In this document: positions 61,829 to 64,000 of the stretch, piece after piece
Layout: each line of letters opens with the position of its first letter
Position numbering within the stretch: the stretch's first letter is position 1
Assembly: GCA_902581775.1 (NCBI GenBank)
Contig: CACHPJ010000005.1
Coordinates: forward strand, 1-64,000
Reading direction: 5' to 3'
DNA from: an uncultured Pelagibacteraceae bacterium
GTDB lineage: Bacteria > Pseudomonadota > Alphaproteobacteria > Pelagibacterales > Pelagibacteraceae
Length of the DNA: 64,000 nucleotides
Made by a program: the position numbers and the translations under genes
Notes under the pieces: generated by a model
What the model was told of the DNA's origin: nothing
The model's input: only the letters and a program-made list of their open reading frames with translations
The model's database searches: none

Positions 61829-62080
61829 ATGCCAAACACAAAATCAGCTGTTAGAAGGGTTAGAAGAGTAAAAATTCAATCTACAGTAAATAGATTAAGA
61901 AAAAGTAAGTATAGATCAGCAATTAAAAAGATAGAAAATCTTATAAATTCTAACAAAATGGCTGATGCAAAAAAATTTTTTCCTAAATTTCAGTCGATTC
62001 TCATGCAGGTTGCTAAATCCGGAGTTATAAAAAAAAAAACTGCATCTAGAAAGATTTCTAAAATTTCAAAAAAAATTTAA
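61829..62080 (+). CDS. rpsT: Ribosomal protein S20
   Basis: bS20 binds 16S rRNA during 30S assembly. The 83-residue protein starts MPNTKSAVRRVRRVKI and has the helical KSKYRSAIKKIENLINS and KSGVIKKKTASRKISKIS segments. It is preceded by its own promoter and followed by the dnaA upstream region. rpsT next to dnaA is usual in alphaproteobacteria. Confidence 0.96.
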   Translation: MPNTKSAVRRVRRVKIQSTVNRLRKSKYRSAIKKIENLINSNKMADAKKFFPKFQSILMQVAKSGVIKKKTASRKISKISKKI

Positions 62081-62326
62081 GTTGGATTTAAAACAATCTT
62101 AAGTTGTCATCAAATTTATAAATCAAATCAATATATATAAGCCAGAACTAAATGTAGAAAGATTATTGCAAGAGTTGCAAACTAAGATTTTTTTTTTTAT
62201 ACAATTCATTTTCTCTTAATACGATAAACGCACAACCAAAGTTCATTTATTTTTCAAATTTTTAAAAAACTTCTTGAATAAGATTATTTTTAAAAATAAG
62301 AATAAATTTCTTAAAAAATTAAAAAC
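62081..62326 (+). other. rpsT-dnaA intergenic region (246 bp)
   Basis: This is the longest gap in the window. It holds a 6-bp hairpin TTGCAA-GAG-TTGCAA (62166-62180) followed 7 bases later by an 11-T run (62188-62198), possibly the rpsT transcript end. A perfect 16-bp palindrome TTATTTTTAAAAATAA lies at 62284-62299, overlapping a weak promoter-like TTGAAT (62274). I find no ORF and no convincing DnaA-box cluster. Confidence 0.4.
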
Positions 62327-63727
62327 ATGGAAAAAAATTCTACAAAATCAAATAATATTTTTGTTTCTGAGGAAGAAAAAATTATAAATTGGTCCGATGT
62401 TCAGTTGGCTTTTGAGAAAAACTTTGGTAGCGAAGTTTACAAGAGTTGGCTTAGTAATATCGTATTACTTAAAGAATATAATGACCACTTAGTTTTAAGC
62501 GTACCTACAAGATTTATAAGAGATTGGGTAGTTTCCAGGTATTTGGATAAGATAATTGAACAAGTTCAAAAATTTAAAAAGAGTCTAAATCGAATTGAAT
62601 TCAAGATCTCAGAAGAGGGAAAAATTCAGTCTTTAGGATTTAAAAGTAATGATTTTGGTTTTGGTAAAATAACTGAAATCAAAGATTCTATTTTAAATTA
62701 CAACAGGTTAAATCCAAATTTAAACTTTAATAATTTTGTGAAAGGGTCTAGTAACGAATTAGCCTTTACCTCTGCAAAAAAAGCTTGTGAACAAATTTCA
62801 AGATACAATCCTTTATATATCTACGGAGGCGTTGGTTTAGGTAAGACCCACTTATTAAATGCAATAGGATTAGAACTACAGGATTCTCATAATGTAATGT
62901 TTATTTCTGCTGAAAGATTTATGTATCACTTTATAAAATCAATTAAGAAAAATGATATGGTAAATTTTAAAGACTTTTTTAGAAAGTCCTCAGTATTTAT
63001 TATAGATGATATACAGTTTATTAGAGGCAAAGAAGGCCTCCAGGAGGAGTTTTTTCACACATTTAATAGTTTGATGGATAAAAGCTCTCAAATCATAATA
63101 TCAGCTGATAGACCACCCACAAAATTAGACAGAGTTCAAGATAGAATTAAGTCTCGATTATCGGGTGGTTTAATAGTTGATATCGAAACACCTAATTTGG
63201 AATTAAAAATTGAAATTATTAAAAAAAGAATTGAAAATATAGAGTCACAATTTAAAGAAAACTGTAAAATTAGCGATGAAGTTATCAATTTTATTGCCAA
63301 TGAGAGCAAAACTAATATTAGAGAACTAATCGGTATTCTTAATCGTTTAGTTGCCTTTAGTAGAATGAACAAAAAAGAATTAAATATTAGTGATTGTAAA
63401 AATATACTCAAAGATGTTTTTAATCAGACAAGAATTATAACAGTTGATAAAATTCAGAATATTGTATCAGGATACTTTAATATTACTTTAGGAGATATGC
63501 TCTCACAACGTAGATCAAGACCTTTAGCTAGGCCGAGACAGGTAGCAATGTTTTTAGCTAAGACAATGACGACAAGATCTTTACCTGAAATAGGAAGAAG
63601 ATTTGCTAACAGAGATCATACCACAGTAATTCATGCGGTAAAAACTATAACGAGACTATCAGAAACTGACGATGAAATGAAAAAAAACGTGCTACAAATA
63701 AAGGAATTATTATTAGAAGACAACTAA
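62327..63727 (+). CDS. dnaA: DnaA, replication initiator
   Basis: The 466-residue protein has domain I (WSDVQLAFEKNFGSEVYKSWLS), a linker, an AAA+ domain with YIYGGVGLGKTHLLNAIG (Walker A) and VFIIDDIQFIRGKEG (Walker B), and domain IV with the DnaA-box-binding signature LARPRQVAMFLAKTM and FANRDHTTVIHAVK. It starts after a long AT-rich region and is followed one base later by dnaN. Confidence 0.98.
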   Translation: MEKNSTKSNNIFVSEEEKIINWSDVQLAFEKNFGSEVYKSWLSNIVLLKEYNDHLVLSVPTRFIRDWVVSRYLDKIIEQVQKFKKSLNRIEFKISEEGKIQSLGFKSNDFGFGKITEIKDSILNYNRLNPNLNFNNFVKGSSNELAFTSAKKACEQISRYNPLYIYGGVGLGKTHLLNAIGLELQDSHNVMFISAERFMYHFIKSIKKNDMVNFKDFFRKSSVFIIDDIQFIRGKEGLQEEFFHTFNSLMDKSSQIIISADRPPTKLDRVQDRIKSRLSGGLIVDIETPNLELKIEIIKKRIENIESQFKENCKISDEVINFIANESKTNIRELIGILNRLVAFSRMNKKELNISDCKNILKDVFNQTRIITVDKIQNIVSGYFNITLGDMLSQRRSRPLARPRQVAMFLAKTMTTRSLPEIGRRFANRDHTTVIHAVKTITRLSETDDEMKKNVLQIKELLLEDN

Positions 63728-63728
63728 A

Positions 63729-64000
63729 ATGCAATTTTCTATAAAAAGAGACTTATTATTAAAATCTTTAAATTTAGCCCAAGGAGTGATAGAAAAAAAA
63801 AATACACTACCTATTTTGTCAAATGTTTTATTAGAGGCAAAAGAAGGGAAATTAATAATAGTAGCTACGGATCTAGATTTAGTCTTTTACGATGAAATTA
63901 TAGATGTTAAAATCAATAGAGAAGGAAGCACCACTACTTCAGCATATATTCTTTTTGATATATTAAGGAAAATTAAACAAAATTCTGACGTAGTTTTTGA
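63729..64000 (+). CDS. dnaN: DnaN, DNA polymerase III beta clamp (N-terminal part, runs off window)
   Basis: From ATG 63729 the frame remains open to the window end (about 90 codons). The start MQFSIKRDLLLKSLNLAQGV, then KKNTLPILSNVLLEAKEGKL and IIVATDLDLVFYDEI, is the usual first clamp domain. It is absent from the ORF track because it is cut. It lies one base after dnaA, the canonical order. Confidence 0.93.
   Translation, partial: MQFSIKRDLLLKSLNLAQGVIEKKNTLPILSNVLLEAKEGKLIIVATDLDLVFYDEIIDVKINREGSTTTSAYILFDILRKIKQNSDVVF

Noticed and set aside
62081-62326. Replication origin between rpsT and dnaA
   Set aside because: No cluster of TTATCCACA-like boxes is visible; the best partial match (TTATACAAT) is alone. 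AT-richness is general in this genome.

Overview
The window is a dense stretch of an AT-rich (roughly 30% GC by eye), streamlined alphaproteobacterial chromosome, most likely SAR11 (Pelagibacterales) or a close relative. The evidence is alphaproteobacterial gene order (mnmE-mnmG-rsmG-parA-parB; leuS-lptE-holA; grpE-dnaK-dnaJ near dapB; tsaB-fur-miaB-phoH-ybeY-lnt-metK; nusA-infB-rbfA-rpsO-pnp; fabI-fabB-fabA facing irr; rpsT-dnaA-dnaN), A/T-ending codons, and spacers of a few bases or less. I see no insertion sequence, prophage, CRISPR array, rRNA or tRNA. Nearly all of the sequence codes for protein; the longest non-coding stretches are about 246 bp (before dnaA) and 223 bp (before the porin).

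Layout. 1-2.2 kb: end of a histidine operon (hisA partial, hisF, hisE), then a HIT protein and a GNAT acetyltransferase. 2.2-4.9 kb: lolA and ftsK on the minus strand. 4.9-11.6 kb: a ubiquinone-type hydroxylase, mnmE, mnmG, rsmG, parA and parB, with two parS-like palindromes inside rsmG. 11.6-16.1 kb: holA, lptE, leuS and a DUF3576 lipoprotein (minus). 16.1-17.5 kb: a highly expressed porin with leader and terminator. 17.4-22.4 kb: a ThiE-like protein, YggS, an L,D-transpeptidase, an OmpR-type regulator with a degenerate receiver, an arfA-like small ORF missing from the track, a PfkB sugar/nucleoside kinase, nth, dapB and an untracked 54-residue membrane protein. 22.4-26.2 kb: dnaJ, dnaK, grpE with a heat-shock type promoter. 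26.2-31.6 kb: rdgB, an LpoA-like protein, rsmI, a BON lipoprotein and malic enzyme. 31.7-43.5 kb: murJ, trpS, nfuA, a Bax-like hydrolase, a polysaccharide deacetylase, a short tsaB, fur/mur, miaB, phoH, ybeY, lnt and metK. 43.5-50.1 kb: nusA-infB-rbfA-rpsO-pnp behind a terminator/leader-peptide arrangement. 50.1-56.2 kb: a GNAT-like protein, fabI-fabB-fabA, irr, katG and a DUF2061 protein. 56.2-64 kb: an SH3 protein, a ThiF/MoeB-like E1 enzyme, coaBC, ubiB, ubiE, mutM, rpsT, dnaA and the start of dnaN.

How the genes work together. The content is mainly core machinery: translation and RNA maturation, tRNA modification, replication and segregation, envelope biogenesis (LptE, LolA, Lnt, MurJ, porin, fatty acids), protein folding, and iron/oxidative-stress control (Fur/Mur, Irr, KatG). 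I found no clearly new multi-gene system. The most interesting signals are regulatory or architectural: parS-like sites in rsmG; a terminator plus leader ORF directly ahead of nusA; an Irr-box-like sequence inside the katG promoter; an RpoH-like promoter between grpE and dnaK; a porin terminator that also encodes the C-terminus of the convergent gene; divergent gene pairs separated by 2-11 bp or overlapping; the arfA-like gene; and the absence of truB, rimP and trmB from their usual places.
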